Origin: Collimonas arenae
Lineage (GTDB): Bacteria > Pseudomonadota > Gammaproteobacteria > Burkholderiales > Burkholderiaceae_D
NCBI RefSeq assembly: GCF_001584165.1
Contig: NZ_CP013233.1
Span: 1,860,001 to 1,924,000 of the forward strand
Reading direction: 5' to 3'
DNA: 64,000 nucleotides
The position numbers and the translations under genes are program-made. The notes below the pieces were generated by a model, which saw nothing but the letters and a program-made list of their open reading frames with translations, was not told the DNA's origin and made no database searches. Positions 9,435 to 19,861 of the stretch are shown piece by piece (position 1 is the stretch's first letter; every line of letters begins with the position of its first letter).

Positions 9435-10739
9435 ATGAACCCACAGATGCTGTTCTGGATCCCGGCCATGCTGCGGATCCTGCTGATTTTCGTCGTTTCG
9501 GCCGTAGTCTGGGCCTTATTTGGCGCGGTCCCTGGGCTGTTGCTAGGCCTGGGATTGATGTCGGTTGCCGTGGTGGTGCAATTGCATTACCTGTTCCGCC
9601 TCAGCGGCTGGCTCGACAATCCTCGCAGCGAGAAGCTACCTGATGGCTGGGGTGCCTGGACTGACATTTTTTCGCGCCTGTACCGCTTGCGCCGCGATGA
9701 CGAAAAGCACCAGACCGAGCTGAGCGAGTGGCTGGCGCGTTTCCGCCAGGCCATGCATCTGCTGCCGGATGGCGTCGTCATCATGGACGACGTGCTGTTT
9801 CTGGAGTGGTGCAACCCGGCGGCGGAACGTCACCTCGGATTGCAGCACGGACGCGACAAGGGAATGCGCGTCACCAACCTGATTCGCAATCCGGATTTTA
9901 TCGACTACATCATTCTCGGCCGCTATGACCAGCCGCTGACCTTGAGCCTGCGCGAGCGGAAGCTGATCGTGCAGATCATCCCGTTTGAAAATCGCCGCCA
10001 GATTCTGGTCACGCACGACGCCACCGAGTCCGAGCGGATCGACATGATGCGACGCGACTTCATCGCCAACGCCTCGCATGAATTGCGCACGCCGCTGACC
10101 GTGATCAACGGCTTCCTGGAAATTGCCCAGGCTCAACCCGATCTAGACCAGAAAACCCGCGCCGCCCATCTGCAGCTGATGACGGAGCAGGGGCATCGCA
10201 TGCAAAACCTGATCGGCGACATGTTGACCTTGACGCGCCTGGAATCGATTGACTATCCGATGCGTCCGGAACCGGTCGACATTGACGCAATGCTGCACAG
10301 CCTGTTGTTGGAAGCTGAAGTACTGTCGGCTGGCAAGCACACGTTCTCACTGTCGATCGACGGGCCGGATATCAATGGCAGTAACGATGAACTGCGCAGT
10401 GCATTCAGTAACCTGATTTCCAATGCAGTGCGTTACACGCCGGCTGGCGGAAAAATCCAGATCATGTGGCAGAACAGCAAGGCCGGTCCGCAACTGGTCG
10501 TCAAGGATTCCGGCATTGGTATCAGCGCGGAACATATATCGCGCCTGACAGAGCGTTTCTACCGTGTTGACAAGAGTCGGTCGCGCGAGACCCAAGGTAC
10601 TGGGCTCGGCCTGGCCATCGTCAAGCACGTCTTGCTGCGTCATCGCGGTACACTTGGCGTCGAATCGCGGCCGGGCGAGGGTAGCGTATTTACCGTCAGG
10701 CTGCCGGCGACGTCGGTGGTGGCGTCGGAAACTGCCTAA
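9435..10739 (+). CDS. phoR: Phosphate regulon sensor histidine kinase PhoR (copy 1)
   Basis: This 434-residue kinase has two membrane segments in the first ~55 residues and no periplasmic domain of note, as in PhoR. A PAS domain follows (about 105-200, starting LPDGVVIMDDVLFLEWCNPAAERHLG). The dimerisation and phosphorylation site is ASHELRTPLTVING with H215. The ATP-binding domain has an N-box (LISNAVRYTP), DSGIGIS and GTGLGLAIVKHV. It would phosphorylate PhoB when phosphate is low and is inhibited through PhoU/Pst. It closes the pst-pho operon. Confidence 0.92.
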   Translation: MNPQMLFWIPAMLRILLIFVVSAVVWALFGAVPGLLLGLGLMSVAVVVQLHYLFRLSGWLDNPRSEKLPDGWGAWTDIFSRLYRLRRDDEKHQTELSEWLARFRQAMHLLPDGVVIMDDVLFLEWCNPAAERHLGLQHGRDKGMRVTNLIRNPDFIDYIILGRYDQPLTLSLRERKLIVQIIPFENRRQILVTHDATESERIDMMRRDFIANASHELRTPLTVINGFLEIAQAQPDLDQKTRAAHLQLMTEQGHRMQNLIGDMLTLTRLESIDYPMRPEPVDIDAMLHSLLLEAEVLSAGKHTFSLSIDGPDINGSNDELRSAFSNLISNAVRYTPAGGKIQIMWQNSKAGPQLVVKDSGIGISAEHISRLTERFYRVDKSRSRETQGTGLGLAIVKHVLLRHRGTLGVESRPGEGSVFTVRLPATSVVASETA

Positions 10740-10892
10740 CGCTTGTGCTGGCGGCGCGCGCCAACTTCCTGGCACGGCTGAAGTACGTGACATCGGCTAC
10801 AATTCTGCGGCGACCGGATGTAGCCGGTCGTGATTGCCGACGAGATAATATTGTCGGCGCTTACGTTTCCTATTTTTCTGGCCCAATTTCCC

Positions 10893-11825
10893 ATGCCTTC
10901 TTCGCGCCTGCTGCCTTCCCTTGCTCTTGCCTTTTGTACCGTACTGACCGCTTGCACTGGCAGTTCGGTTCTGGCTCCTAGCCAGACCACGCCAGTGGCG
11001 TCGACTCCGCCCGTTGGCCTGCCGAAGGTCAGCAAGCCGATCAAGATCGGCCTGGCGTTGGGTGGCGGCGCTGCGCGTGGATTTGCGCATATCGGCGTGA
11101 TCAAGGCACTGGAATCGCAAGGGATCGTGCCTGATATCGTGGTCGGCACCAGTGCCGGCAGCGTGGTCGGCGCCATGTATGCGGCTGGCAACAACGGCTT
11201 TGCGTTGCAGAAGATCGCTCTGCAGATGGATGAGGGGGCGATTTCCGATTGGTCCGTGCCGTTCTTCGCCAAGGTCAGCGGAGTGCTGAAAGGCGAGGCG
11301 ATCCAGAATTACGTCAACAAGACTGTGCGCAACGTGCCGATTGAGCAATTGAAGATGCCATTCGGGGCGGTTGCCACCGACTTGCACAGTGGCGCGCCGA
11401 TCCTGTTCCGTCGCGGTAACACGGGCCTCGCGGTGCGGGCTTCATCGGCGGTGCCAGGCGTATTTCAGCCGGTCACTATCGGTGGCCGGCAATATGTCGA
11501 CGGCGGCCTGGTGTCGCCGGTGCCAGTCCGTTTTGCTCGGGAGATGGGCGCTGATTTCGTCATCGCGGTCAATATCTCGGCGTCGCCGGAGGCACAGGCG
11601 GCGTCAAGTTCAGTCGATGTCTTGCTGCAGACTTTTGCCATTATGGGGCAAAGCATTAACAATTATGAATTGAAGGATGCCGACATCGCTATCCGACCGG
11701 AGCTGGGCGCGATGAAGGGTAATGATTTTGCCGCCCGCAATACCGCGATCCTGGCCGGTGAGCAAGCGGCGATGGCGCAAATGGTCATGATCAAGAAGAA
11801 ATTGAAGGAAAAGCGCGAGGAGTAA
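10893..11825 (+). CDS. Patatin-like phospholipase, predicted lipoprotein
   Basis: This 310-residue protein starts at the ATG at 10893. An upstream in-frame start at 10830 would put extra residues before the signal peptide. The N-terminus is a lipoprotein signal with lipobox LTAC (Cys21). The patatin domain has the oxyanion loop GGGAARGFAHIG (about 58-69), nucleophile GTSAGS (Ser87) and the dyad Asp in DGG (Asp203). It resembles RssA/YchK-like bacterial patatins but carries a lipid anchor, so it probably acts on lipids in the periplasm or outer membrane. The substrate is unknown. It lies downstream of phoR and may be read through from the pst operon. Confidence 0.85.
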   Translation: MPSSRLLPSLALAFCTVLTACTGSSVLAPSQTTPVASTPPVGLPKVSKPIKIGLALGGGAARGFAHIGVIKALESQGIVPDIVVGTSAGSVVGAMYAAGNNGFALQKIALQMDEGAISDWSVPFFAKVSGVLKGEAIQNYVNKTVRNVPIEQLKMPFGAVATDLHSGAPILFRRGNTGLAVRASSAVPGVFQPVTIGGRQYVDGGLVSPVPVRFAREMGADFVIAVNISASPEAQAASSSVDVLLQTFAIMGQSINNYELKDADIAIRPELGAMKGNDFAARNTAILAGEQAAMAQMVMIKKKLKEKREE

Positions 11826-11880
11826 TGCAGCGCCGACGATGCATGCATTACCGGCCTCATTTTGTGCTCCGGCTGTAATC

Positions 11881-11918
11881 AAAAAGCCCCTGCGGATATT
11901 GAATCTGCAGGGGCTTTT
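11881..11918. terminator. Bidirectional rho-independent terminator
   Basis: Arms AAAGCCCCTGC and GCAGGGGCTTT with A/T runs on both sides sit between the convergent patatin gene and the NlpC/P60 gene, serving both strands. Confidence 0.88.
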
Positions 11919-11922
11919 CATC

Positions 11923-12552
11923 TTATTCGGCGAGATGGCGTGGCCGCGATGTTACCGGTAGGTTACTGGTGATTGTCGCCGCCTTGTTCGGGATCACTGA
12001 TGCGACGGGCGCCGTTGAAGCGAGCTTTCCAGTAAGCAAGGTCCATGCTTTCGATGCGAACCGAAGCGCCGGCCCGCGGGCGTGGATGAACTTGTTGTCG
12101 CCGAGGTAGATCCCAACGTGCGAGAAGCTGCGGCGCAAGGTGTTATAGAACACCAGGTCGCCCGGCTGCAAATCCTGGGTGTCGACTTTTTCGCCGCTGC
12201 GGCTCAATTCCGCTGCAGTGCGTGGCACATTGACGCCCCAGGCGTCTTTGAATACATAGCGAACCAAGCCGCTGCAATCGAGACCGTTTTCCGGATTGTT
12301 GCCGCCGTATTTATAGTGAATGCCGATCATGCCCATTGCGCTGACTGCCAGCTCCGACGCCCGATCGGTAAATTGCTGGAGTTTGCTGCGGGTGCTGCTC
12401 GGTTGGGGACGCACATCGATATCGGTGATGTCAGAAGCGTGAGCCGGGGAGCACAGCCACAGGCTGGCAATGAGAGCGCACGCAAGTGCCACTGTCTGGA
12501 ATAGGGGGAAGGCTTCTTTAATCGTCATCGTTATGGATGGGCTCTGGAACAT
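11923..12552 (-). CDS. NlpC/P60-family cell-wall peptidase, secreted
   Basis: This is a C40-type peptidase that cuts peptide cross-bridges of peptidoglycan. From the ATG at 12550-12552 it has 209 residues; MTIKEAF at 12528 is an alternative start. The signal peptide spans about residues 10-39 and ends SPAHAS. The catalytic Cys is in LDCSGLVRYVF (C93), the His in SHVGIYLG (H145) and a polar third residue in FIHARG. The spacing matches single-domain NlpC/P60 proteins such as Spr/MepS. The start codon is uncertain because neither candidate has a clear ribosome site. Confidence 0.86.
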   Translation of the reverse strand: MFQSPSITMTIKEAFPLFQTVALACALIASLWLCSPAHASDITDIDVRPQPSSTRSKLQQFTDRASELAVSAMGMIGIHYKYGGNNPENGLDCSGLVRYVFKDAWGVNVPRTAAELSRSGEKVDTQDLQPGDLVFYNTLRRSFSHVGIYLGDNKFIHARGPALRFASKAWTLLTGKLASTAPVASVIPNKAATITSNLPVTSRPRHLAE

Positions 12553-12786
12553 TACGATCGCACGAATGTAAGTGAATAAGAGGTGCCTGTCAAATTTGAT
12601 AGGCGCATATATAAATACAGAGGCATGACAAGACGGCAAATCGAAGCTAAAAGTTCCTGAAAAATTTTGCGATTCTGCTTTAAAGCAAGTGTCGTGCCGG
12701 AAATAAACTGACCGATTTGCGGAGCGGCTGCTGCCTATTGCCGAGCACTAAAGTACAATCAACAGTTATTTTTACAAGGAGCAAAA

Positions 12787-13194
12787 ATGAAATCGAAACA
12801 TGTTTTGACACTCGATGACGTGAAGAAAATTGCAGCGGCCGCTGAAGCTGAGGCGCTGGCAAATCGTTGGGCCGTGACCATTTCGATCGTCGACGACGGC
12901 GGTCACCTGCTGTGGTTGCAACGCCTGGACGGTGCTGCGCCAATTTCGGCGCATATCGCACCAGCCAAGGCCAAGACTGCTGCTCTGGGACAGCGTGAAT
13001 CGAAAATCTACGAAGACATGATCAATAACGGTCGCTTCTCGTTCATCACCGCGCCGAACCTGGAAGGCTTGCTGGAGGGTGGCGTACCTATCGTGGTCGA
13101 CGGTCAATACCTGGGTGCGGTTGGCGTTTCTGGCGTGAAGTCGGCTGAAGATGTGCAAATTGCCAAGGCCGGTATCGCCGCGTTGAGCGCGTAA
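12787..13194 (+). CDS. HbpS/GlcG-family (DUF336) protein
   Basis: This is a 135-residue cytoplasmic protein with a strong ribosome site (AAGGAG) before its ATG. The sequence LTLDDVKKIAAAAEAEALAN, SIVDDGGHLLWLQRLDGA and GGVPIVVDGQYLGAVGVSG is characteristic of the HbpS/GlcG fold. Family members bind haem or act in glycolate and corrinoid metabolism, but the role of this stand-alone copy is not known. It has no signal peptide, unlike Streptomyces HbpS. It is monocistronic and divergent from the NlpC/P60 gene. Confidence 0.8.
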   Translation: MKSKHVLTLDDVKKIAAAAEAEALANRWAVTISIVDDGGHLLWLQRLDGAAPISAHIAPAKAKTAALGQRESKIYEDMINNGRFSFITAPNLEGLLEGGVPIVVDGQYLGAVGVSGVKSAEDVQIAKAGIAALSA

Positions 13195-13663
13195 TATCTT
13201 TGTATTTGGGTGCAGCCGCTGCGATAGTCGGGCCTGGTGCAATGTGGTGCAAGCGTTGCGAGGTTTTGGTGCGGCGGTCCGTGGTTGTTACCCAGATGTG
13301 AATATAGCGTGGCTTGTCTTTGTTGAAATGTCGAACTGGCAAGTCGCCAATTATTGGCAGTGGTTACCGTGGCGACAGTCATAGTTTGTCAGTATTGTTG
13401 TTAATTGAGTCACGTCTTTTGTTTTTCCTAATTATTTATACAAAAATCCCGCAGGTTGATATCCGTTCGGATTGCCGGGAAGGGTGTTGTCGGCTATAAT
13501 TGCAGGGTTTAGCCCAATTTACTCCGCCGTAGCGCATACCACCTTCCATTTCGTCCCAAAAAGACTGATAAACCGTCAAATCAACGCTGTTTGGGCGCTG
13601 TTTGGTGATTCATAGCGGTCGTTTGGCGCAGCGCAGCGGCGGTAACAACATCAGGAGTTACCC
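13195..13663. other. Intergenic region upstream of carA (469 bp)
   Basis: No convincing gene is seen between the HbpS-like gene and carA. The first ~250 bp are AT-rich without a clear terminator. The carA promoter at 13472-13500 gives a leader of about 155 nt before the carA start. No PyrR-type or pyrimidine attenuator structure was recognised by eye. Confidence 0.5.
13472..13500 (+). promoter_or_regulatory. Predicted sigma-70 promoter of carAB
   Basis: TTGCCG (13472-13477) and a perfect TATAAT (13495-13500) are separated by 17 bp. Transcription would begin near 13507 and run into carA. Confidence 0.75.
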
Positions 13664-14841
13664 TTGCAGCCATTTTTTTCTGGCCTCACCGTACCGGCCA
13701 TCCTCGCGCTAGCAGATGGGACGATTTTCCAAGGTATTTCCATTGGCGCCGTTGGTCATACGACAGGTGAAGTCGTATTCAACACCGCCATGACCGGCTA
13801 CCAGGAAATCCTCACCGATCCAAGCTACAGCCGCCAGATCGTCACTCTCACTTATCCGCATATCGGCAATACCGGCGTCAACAAGGAGGATGTCGAATCT
13901 TCCCAGATCCACGCCGCTGGCCTCATCATCCGCGATTTGCCGCGCCTGGTTTCGAATTTCCGTTCTACCCAAACACTGGATGCCTACCTGCAGGAATCGA
14001 ATATCGTCGCCATCGCCGGTATCGATACCCGCAAGCTGACCCGCATTCTGCGCGAAAAAGGCGCGCAGGGCGGTGCTATTGTGGCTGGCGAGTCTGATAT
14101 TGCCGTCGCTACAGCCAAGGCGCTTGAACTGGCGCGCGCTTTCCCTGGGCTGGCAGGCATGGATTTGGCAAAGGTCGTATCGACCACCAAGGCCTACAGC
14201 TGGAGCGAGACGGAATGGCGTCTCGGCCGCGGTTACGATCAGCAGATCACTCCCAAGTACCACGTAGTGGCGTTCGACTACGGCGTCAAGTTCAACATCC
14301 TGCGCATGCTGGCGCAACGTGGCTGCAAGATCACCGTGCTGCCGGCACAGGCTTCGGCTGCCGATGCGCTGGCGCTGAATCCGGACGGGATTTTCCTGTC
14401 CAACGGTCCTGGCGATCCGGAGCCGTGCGATTACGCGATTGCCGCCACCAAGGAACTGATCGAGCGCGGCGTGCCGACCTTCGGCATCTGCCTCGGCCAC
14501 CAGATCATGGCGCTGGCTTCCGGCGCCAAGACGCTGAAGATGAAGTTCGGCCACCATGGCGCCAATCATCCGGTGCAGGACCTGGACAGCAAGCAAGTGC
14601 TGATCACCTCGCAAAATCACGGCTTCGCCGTCGATGGCGCAACCCTGCCGGCGAATTGCCGCGTGACCCACGTATCGTTGTTCGACGGTTCGCTGCAAGG
14701 CTTTGCCCGCACCGACAAGCCGGCATTCTGCTTCCAGGGCCACCCGGAAGCGTCGCCTGGCCCGCATGACATCGCCCCTTGTTCGATCGTTTCATTCAAT
14801 TGATGAATCAAACGATGTTGGAGAAAAATAAAAATGCCTAA
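13664..14841 (+). CDS. carA: Carbamoyl-phosphate synthase small subunit CarA (TTG start; frameshift in the last codons)
   Basis: CarA is the glutamine amidotransferase subunit that supplies ammonia to CarB for arginine and pyrimidine synthesis. The start is a TTG seven bases after AGGAG, giving [19 protein letters not shown]. The class I amidotransferase domain has the nucleophile in [15 protein letters not shown] and the His/Glu pair in [13 protein letters not shown]. As given, the frame ends PCSIVSFN at 14803. Adding one base to the CCCCTT run at 14775-14780 gives the conserved tail [12 protein letters not shown] and a stop at 14839-14841, overlapping the carB ATG. The change affects only the C-terminal tail. 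Confidence 0.93.
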
Positions 14842-17800
14842 GCGTAGTGATTTAAAAAGTATTCTGATTATCGGCGCCGGCCCGATCATCATCGGCCAGG
14901 CTTGCGAGTTCGACTATTCCGGCGCACAGGCCTGCAAGGCGCTGCGCGAAGAGGGCTACAAAGTCATCCTGGTCAACAGCAACCCTGCGACCATCATGAC
15001 CGACCCGGAGATGGCCGATGTGACGTACATCGAGCCGATCACCTGGCAAGCGGTTGAGCGCATCATCGCCAAGGAAAAGCCGGACGCGATCCTGCCGACC
15101 ATGGGTGGTCAGACCGCGCTGAACTGCGCGCTGGACCTGCATCGCCACGGCATCCTGGAAAAGTACAAGGTTGAACTGATCGGCGCTTCGCCGGAAGCCA
15201 TCGACAAGGCCGAAGACCGTTCCAAGTTCAAGGCAGCGATGACCAAGATCGGTCTCGGTTCGGCCCGTTCCGGCGTTGCCCACACCATGGACGAATCCTG
15301 GGCTGTGCAGAAGGAACTTGGCTTTCCTGTGATCATTCGTCCTTCGTTCACGATGGGCGGCACCGGCGGCGGTATCGCCTATAACGCGGAAGAATTCGAA
15401 ACCATCTGCAAGCGCGGCCTGGAAGCCTCGCCGACCAAGGAACTGTTGATCGAAGAATCGTTGATCGGCTGGAAAGAGTATGAGATGGAAGTGGTGCGCG
15501 ACAAGGCGGACAACTGCATCATCGTCTGCTCGATCGAAAACCTGGATCCGATGGGCGTGCATACCGGCGACTCGATCACGGTAGCACCGGCGCAGACCCT
15601 GACCGACAAGGAATACCAGATCATGCGTAACGCCTCGCTGGCGGTATTGCGTGAGATCGGCGTCGACACCGGCGGTTCCAACGTGCAATTCTCGGTCAAC
15701 CCGGCCGATGGCCGCATGATCGTGATCGAAATGAATCCGCGCGTATCGCGCTCTTCGGCACTGGCTTCCAAAGCTACCGGTTTCCCGATCGCCAAGATCG
15801 CGGCGAAACTGGCGGTGGGCTTTACGCTGGACGAGTTGCGCAATGAAATTACCGGCGGCGCCACGCCAGCATCGTTCGAGCCTTCGATCGACTATGTGGT
15901 CACCAAGATCCCGCGTTTCGCGTTTGAGAAATTCCCTGCTGCCGACAATCATCTGACCACCCAGATGAAATCGGTAGGTGAGGTGATGGCGATTGGCCGC
16001 ACCTTCCAGGAATCGTTCCAGAAGGCCTTGCGCGGCCTCGAAGTCGGCGTTGACGGCATGAACGAAAAGACGCAAGACCGCGAAGTCATCGAAGAAGAAC
16101 TCGGCGAGCCGGGCCCGGACCGTATCTGGTATGTCGGTGATGCGTTCGCCCAAGGCTTCACGCTGGAAGAAGTGCATCAACTGACCCATATCGATCCGTG
16201 GTTCCTGTCGCAGATCAAGGAAATCGTCGATATCGAATTGTGGCTGGAAAGCACCCAGACGCTGGAAGCGTTGGACCGCGACACGCTGTTCCGCCTGAAG
16301 CAAAAGGGCTTTGGCGACCGTCGCCTGGCCAAGCTGTTGAAGACCACCGATACCGATGTGCGCAAAAAGCGCCTGGCGCTGAATATCCGTCCAGTCTACA
16401 AACGGGTCGATACCTGCGCCGGTGAGTTTTCGACCAACACGGCTTACATGTACTCGACCTACGAGGAAGAGTGCGAATCGAATCCGACCAACAAAAAGAA
16501 GATCATGGTGCTGGGCGGCGGTCCTAACCGTATCGGCCAGGGTATCGAATTCGATTACTGCTGCGTTCATGCGGCCCTGGCGATGCGCGAAGACGGTTAC
16601 GAGACCATCATGGTCAACTGCAACCCGGAAACCGTGTCGACCGACTACGATACTTCCGATCGCCTGTATTTCGAGCCGGTGACGCTGGAAGACGTGCTGG
16701 AAATCGTCGACAAGGAAAAGCCATACGGCGTGATCGTACAGTACGGCGGCCAGACGCCTTTGAAGCTGGCGCTGGATCTCGAAGCCAACGGCGTGCCTAT
16801 CGTCGGGACTTCGCCGGACATGATCGATGCTGCCGAAGACCGCGAGCGTTTCCAGAAGCTGCTGCATGATTTGAATCTGCGTCAGCCGCCTAACCGCACC
16901 GCGCGCACCGAAGAAGATGCCTTGCGCCTGGCGCAGGAAATCGGCTACCCACTAGTCGTGCGTCCATCGTACGTGCTGGGTGGCCGTGCCATGGAAATTG
17001 TCCATGAGCAACGTGATCTGGAGCGCTATATGCGTGAAGCAGTCAAGGTCTCGCACGATTCGCCAGTGTTGCTGGATCGCTTCCTGAACGACGCCATCGA
17101 AGTCGATGTCGATTGCCTGTCCGACGGCAACCGCACCTTCATCGGCGGCGTCATGGAGCATATCGAGCAGGCTGGCGTGCACTCCGGCGACTCGGCTTGT
17201 TCGCTGCCGCCGTATTCGCTGGCGCAGGCGACAATTGAGGAGATCAAGCGCCAGACTGCATTGATGGCCAAGGGCCTGAATGTCGTCGGCCTGATGAACG
17301 TGCAGTTCGCGATTCAGCAGATCGATGGCAAGGATGTTGTGTTCGTACTGGAAGTTAATCCGCGTGCGTCGCGTACCGTACCGTTCGTGTCCAAGGCAAC
17401 TGGTTTGCAACTGGCCAAGATTGCAGCGCGCTGCATGGTTGGCCAGTCGCTCGACAGCCAAGGCATCAAGGGCGAAGTCGTGCCGAAATACTTCAGTGTC
17501 AAGGAAGCGGTATTCCCGTTCGTCAAGTTCCCCGGCGTCGACACGATCCTCGGGCCGGAAATGAAATCGACCGGCGAAGTGATGGGTGTCGGCAAGACTT
17601 TCGGCGAAGCATTCGTCAAGTCGCAGCTGGGCGCCGGCATCAAGCTGCCGAAGTCGGGCAAGGTGTTCCTCAGCGTCAAGGGTAGCGACAAGCCGCGTGC
17701 GGTGCAGGTTGCCAAGGACCTGGTGGCGCTTGGCTTCACGGTGGTGGCGACCAAAGGCACGGCTGCGGCGATCGGCGCTGCTGGCGTGCCGGTGGAAACC

Positions 17801-18055
17801 GTCAACAAGGTTGTTGAGGGACGTCCGCACGTAGTTGACATGATCAAGAACAATGAGATTTCATTGGTGATCAACACAGTCGAGGAAAAGCGTAGCGCCA
17901 TCGTCGATTCTCGCGCAATCCGGACGTCGGCTCTGGCAGCGCATGCTACGACCTACACCACGATTGCCGGTGCGGAAGCGGCGGTTGAAGGCATGCGTCA
18001 TCTGGACGAGTTGCATGTCTATGATTTACAAGGCCTGCATAAAACCTTACACTAA
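14834..18055 (+). CDS. carB: Carbamoyl-phosphate synthase large subunit CarB
   Basis: CarB makes carbamoyl phosphate from bicarbonate, ammonia and two ATP. It has 1073 residues, identical in length to the E. coli protein. Two homologous ATP-grasp halves are visible, starting with [20 protein letters not shown] and [20 protein letters not shown]. The MGS-like allosteric domain (about 930-1073) ends the protein. No frameshift is apparent over 3.2 kb. A 671-residue reading on the opposite strand is a shadow of this gene. Confidence 0.97.
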   Translation: MPKRSDLKSILIIGAGPIIIGQACEFDYSGAQACKALREEGYKVILVNSNPATIMTDPEMADVTYIEPITWQAVERIIAKEKPDAILPTMGGQTALNCALDLHRHGILEKYKVELIGASPEAIDKAEDRSKFKAAMTKIGLGSARSGVAHTMDESWAVQKELGFPVIIRPSFTMGGTGGGIAYNAEEFETICKRGLEASPTKELLIEESLIGWKEYEMEVVRDKADNCIIVCSIENLDPMGVHTGDSITVAPAQTLTDKEYQIMRNASLAVLREIGVDTGGSNVQFSVNPADGRMIVIEMNPRVSRSSALASKATGFPIAKIAAKLAVGFTLDELRNEITGGATPASFEPSIDYVVTKIPRFAFEKFPAADNHLTTQMKSVGEVMAIGRTFQESFQKALRGLEVGVDGMNEKTQDREVIEEELGEPGPDRIWYVGDAFAQGFTLEEVHQLTHIDPWFLSQIKEIVDIELWLESTQTLEALDRDTLFRLKQKGFGDRRLAKLLKTTDTDVRKKRLALNIRPVYKRVDTCAGEFSTNTAYMYSTYEEECESNPTNKKKIMVLGGGPNRIGQGIEFDYCCVHAALAMREDGYETIMVNCNPETVSTDYDTSDRLYFEPVTLEDVLEIVDKEKPYGVIVQYGGQTPLKLALDLEANGVPIVGTSPDMIDAAEDRERFQKLLHDLNLRQPPNRTARTEEDALRLAQEIGYPLVVRPSYVLGGRAMEIVHEQRDLERYMREAVKVSHDSPVLLDRFLNDAIEVDVDCLSDGNRTFIGGVMEHIEQAGVHSGDSACSLPPYSLAQATIEEIKRQTALMAKGLNVVGLMNVQFAIQQIDGKDVVFVLEVNPRASRTVPFVSKATGLQLAKIAARCMVGQSLDSQGIKGEVVPKYFSVKEAVFPFVKFPGVDTILGPEMKSTGEVMGVGKTFGEAFVKSQLGAGIKLPKSGKVFLSVKGSDKPRAVQVAKDLVALGFTVVATKGTAAAIGAAGVPVETVNKVVEGRPHVVDMIKNNEISLVINTVEEKRSAIVDSRAIRTSALAAHATTYTTIAGAEAAVEGMRHLDELHVYDLQGLHKTLH

Positions 18056-18062
18056 GCTCAAA

Positions 18063-18088
18063 TCAGGATGTGCCTAGGCGCATCCTGA
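18063..18088. repeat. Near-perfect 26-bp palindrome after carB
   Basis: TCAGGATG and CATCCTGA arms surround a TGCCTAGGCG centre that is also self-complementary apart from one T-G position. It starts 8 bp after the carB stop. There is no T-run, so it may be a factor-dependent terminator or an mRNA 3'-end stabiliser. Confidence 0.5.
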
Positions 18089-18159
18089 ATCGCTTTCGGG
18101 CTGTATCATTCGTTGCCCGGAAGCCGCCGAAACGTACAATTTAGCTATAGAAGTTCCTG

Positions 18160-18203
18160 CGGAGGTCATAAGCGCACCCTTTTAGGTACGTTTTTGACCT
18201 CCG
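18160..18203 (+). other. Hairpin in the greA leader
   Basis: Nine-base perfect arms CGGAGGTCA and TGACCTCCG flank a 26-nt loop, ending 55 bp before the greA start. A T-run precedes rather than follows the second arm, so it is not a standard terminator. It may be a leader attenuator or operator. Confidence 0.4.
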
Positions 18204-18258
18204 TGACCTTTTATTGCGTACGTGAAACCCTATTTAATATTTGTTGAATATCACTCCT

Positions 18259-18735
18259 ATGAGCTCAGTACCTCTTACCAAGCACGGCGCGCAATTGTTG
18301 AAAGATGAACTCCATCATTTGAAAACGAAAGAGCGTCAAGCTGTCATCAAGGCCATCGCGGAAGCGCGCGCACATGGCGATCTTTCGGAAAACGCGGATT
18401 ACGATGCGGCGAAAGAGCGTCAAGGTTTTGTCGAAGGTCGGATTGCCGACCTGGAAGGAAAGTTGGGCGCCGCGCAGATTATTGATCCGGCAACCCTGGA
18501 TGCGGATGGGCGCGTGGTGTTTGCCTCGACCGTCGATCTGGAGGACCTGGAGTCGGGCGACAAGGTCACTTACCAGATTGTCGGTACCGATGAGGCCGAC
18601 ATCAAGCTGTCCAAAGTTTCCGTGACCTCGCCAATCGCCCGTGCCCTGATCGGCAAGACGGCAGGTGACGTGGTGGGTGTGCAAGCGCCGTCCGGCATCC
18701 GCGAGTATGAAATCCTGGAAGTCCGCTACGTCTAA
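18259..18735 (+). CDS. greA: Transcript cleavage factor GreA
   Basis: GreA rescues backtracked RNA polymerase by stimulating transcript cleavage. It has 158 residues from ATG 18259 ([22 protein letters not shown]). The N-terminal coiled coil bears the acidic tip [12 protein letters not shown], and the C-terminal domain ends [13 protein letters not shown]. Upstream in-frame TTG codons at 18241 are less likely starts. It follows carB, a common arrangement in betaproteobacteria. Confidence 0.95.
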   Translation: MSSVPLTKHGAQLLKDELHHLKTKERQAVIKAIAEARAHGDLSENADYDAAKERQGFVEGRIADLEGKLGAAQIIDPATLDADGRVVFASTVDLEDLESGDKVTYQIVGTDEADIKLSKVSVTSPIARALIGKTAGDVVGVQAPSGIREYEILEVRYV

Positions 18736-18800
18736 AGCGTGATCATGGCGGCGCCTGGCGGTGCCAGTGCAGCATTCAATCAGAAAATCCGGGAGCGGCA

Positions 18801-19262
18801 ATGTTCGTAGTGCGATTTAGATTGTTAATTGCTACCATGTGGGTCGGTAGTTTGTGGACGATAGGCGGCCTGGTTGCGCCGGTCTTGTTCACCACATTGC
18901 CGGATCGTGTGCTGGCGGGCACGATCGCCGGCAACCTGTTTCGCATTGAAGCCTGGCTGGCGGTAGTGTGCGGCTTGCTGCTGATCATGTTGTTCAGTTA
19001 CCGCACCCATGACGACTCAGCCCCGTTACGCAAAACCTTGCTGCGCCTGACCTTGCTGATGCTGGTTTGCAACGTACTCGGCTATTTCTGCCTGCAGCCT
19101 TTCATGGCTAGCCTGCGCGAAGCGGCAGCCTTGACCGGCGGCGTCATGAGTGACGGCGCCAGGACGCAGTTCGGCATCCTGCATGGCGCTTCCAGCGGGA
19201 TTTACCTGATCCAGGGCTTGCTTGGGGTTGGGCTGATCTTGAAACTGCGTAGCTTGCGCTAG
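18801..19262 (+). CDS. DUF4149-family membrane protein
   Basis: This is a 153-residue inner-membrane protein with about four membrane segments. It begins MFVVRFRLLIATMWVGSLWTIGGLVAPVLF, and the pattern of a WxG followed by VAPVLF is typical of DUF4149/TMEM205-like proteins. The function of the family is unknown. It sits 65 bp after greA on the same strand and converges on yhbY. Confidence 0.75.
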   Translation: MFVVRFRLLIATMWVGSLWTIGGLVAPVLFTTLPDRVLAGTIAGNLFRIEAWLAVVCGLLLIMLFSYRTHDDSAPLRKTLLRLTLLMLVCNVLGYFCLQPFMASLREAAALTGGVMSDGARTQFGILHGASSGIYLIQGLLGVGLILKLRSLR

Positions 19263-19359
19263 AAGCAAGGGGAAGGGCGCTGGCAGGAAGCCTGCGCCGC
19301 CGTATCGGAATACGGCCCCCTGGGTATTGTTATTTGAAGGCTGCCGAGGCGGCCGGCCA

Positions 19360-19830
19360 TTAGCGGCCCAATGCCGATTTCTTGCTGCTCTTCTGGCGTG
19401 GTTTGGCGCGTTTGATGTTGCCGCCTTGCGTCACGCGTTCATTGCCTTTTACCATGACCTTGGTGACCGATGGCCGCTTGGTGCCACTCGGGCTTGGCTT
19501 GACGATGGTGACTTCGCGCATGCCTTTGCCGCGAGTTTCGCTGTGCTCTTTGACGGCATCTTTTTGCGGGCGATACAGGACCAGCAATTTACCAATGTGT
19601 TGTATCGGTGCAGCACCGAGTTTCTCGCAAATGGTTTCGTAGATAGCAATCCGTGCTTCGCGATCATCACCGAATACACGTACTTTAATCAGGCCATGCG
19701 CATTCAGATTGAGATCGATTTCCTTCATCAGGGACGGTTTCAGGCCATCTTCGCTGATCAGGACCACTGGATTGAGTCCATGGGCTTGGGAACGGAGCTC
19801 GCTGCGCTCGGCAGATGTAAGTTTCAACAT
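19360..19830 (-). CDS. yhbY: YhbY-family (CRS1/YhbY) RNA-binding protein
   Basis: This is a 156-residue protein. Residues 1-95 form the CRM/YhbY domain (LTSAERSELRSQAHGLNPVV, then KVRVFGDDREAR and QHIGKLLVLYRP), which binds 23S rRNA-type RNA in pre-50S ribosomal particles. The remaining ~55 residues form a basic, Lys/Ser-rich tail ending KPRQKSSKKSALGR, longer than in E. coli YhbY (about 97 residues). It is divergent from rlmE, which also matures the 50S subunit; the two starts are only ~30 bp apart. Confidence 0.9.
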   Translation of the reverse strand: MLKLTSAERSELRSQAHGLNPVVLISEDGLKPSLMKEIDLNLNAHGLIKVRVFGDDREARIAIYETICEKLGAAPIQHIGKLLVLYRPQKDAVKEHSETRGKGMREVTIVKPSPSGTKRPSVTKVMVKGNERVTQGGNIKRAKPRQKSSKKSALGR

Positions 19831-19861
19831 AAAAATTCCTTAAAAACGGTATTCTACGCGA

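Noticed and set aside
14852..16867. 671-codon open reading on the minus strand across carB
   Set aside because: It is an antisense shadow created by the codon bias of carB; no family resemblance and no ribosome site.
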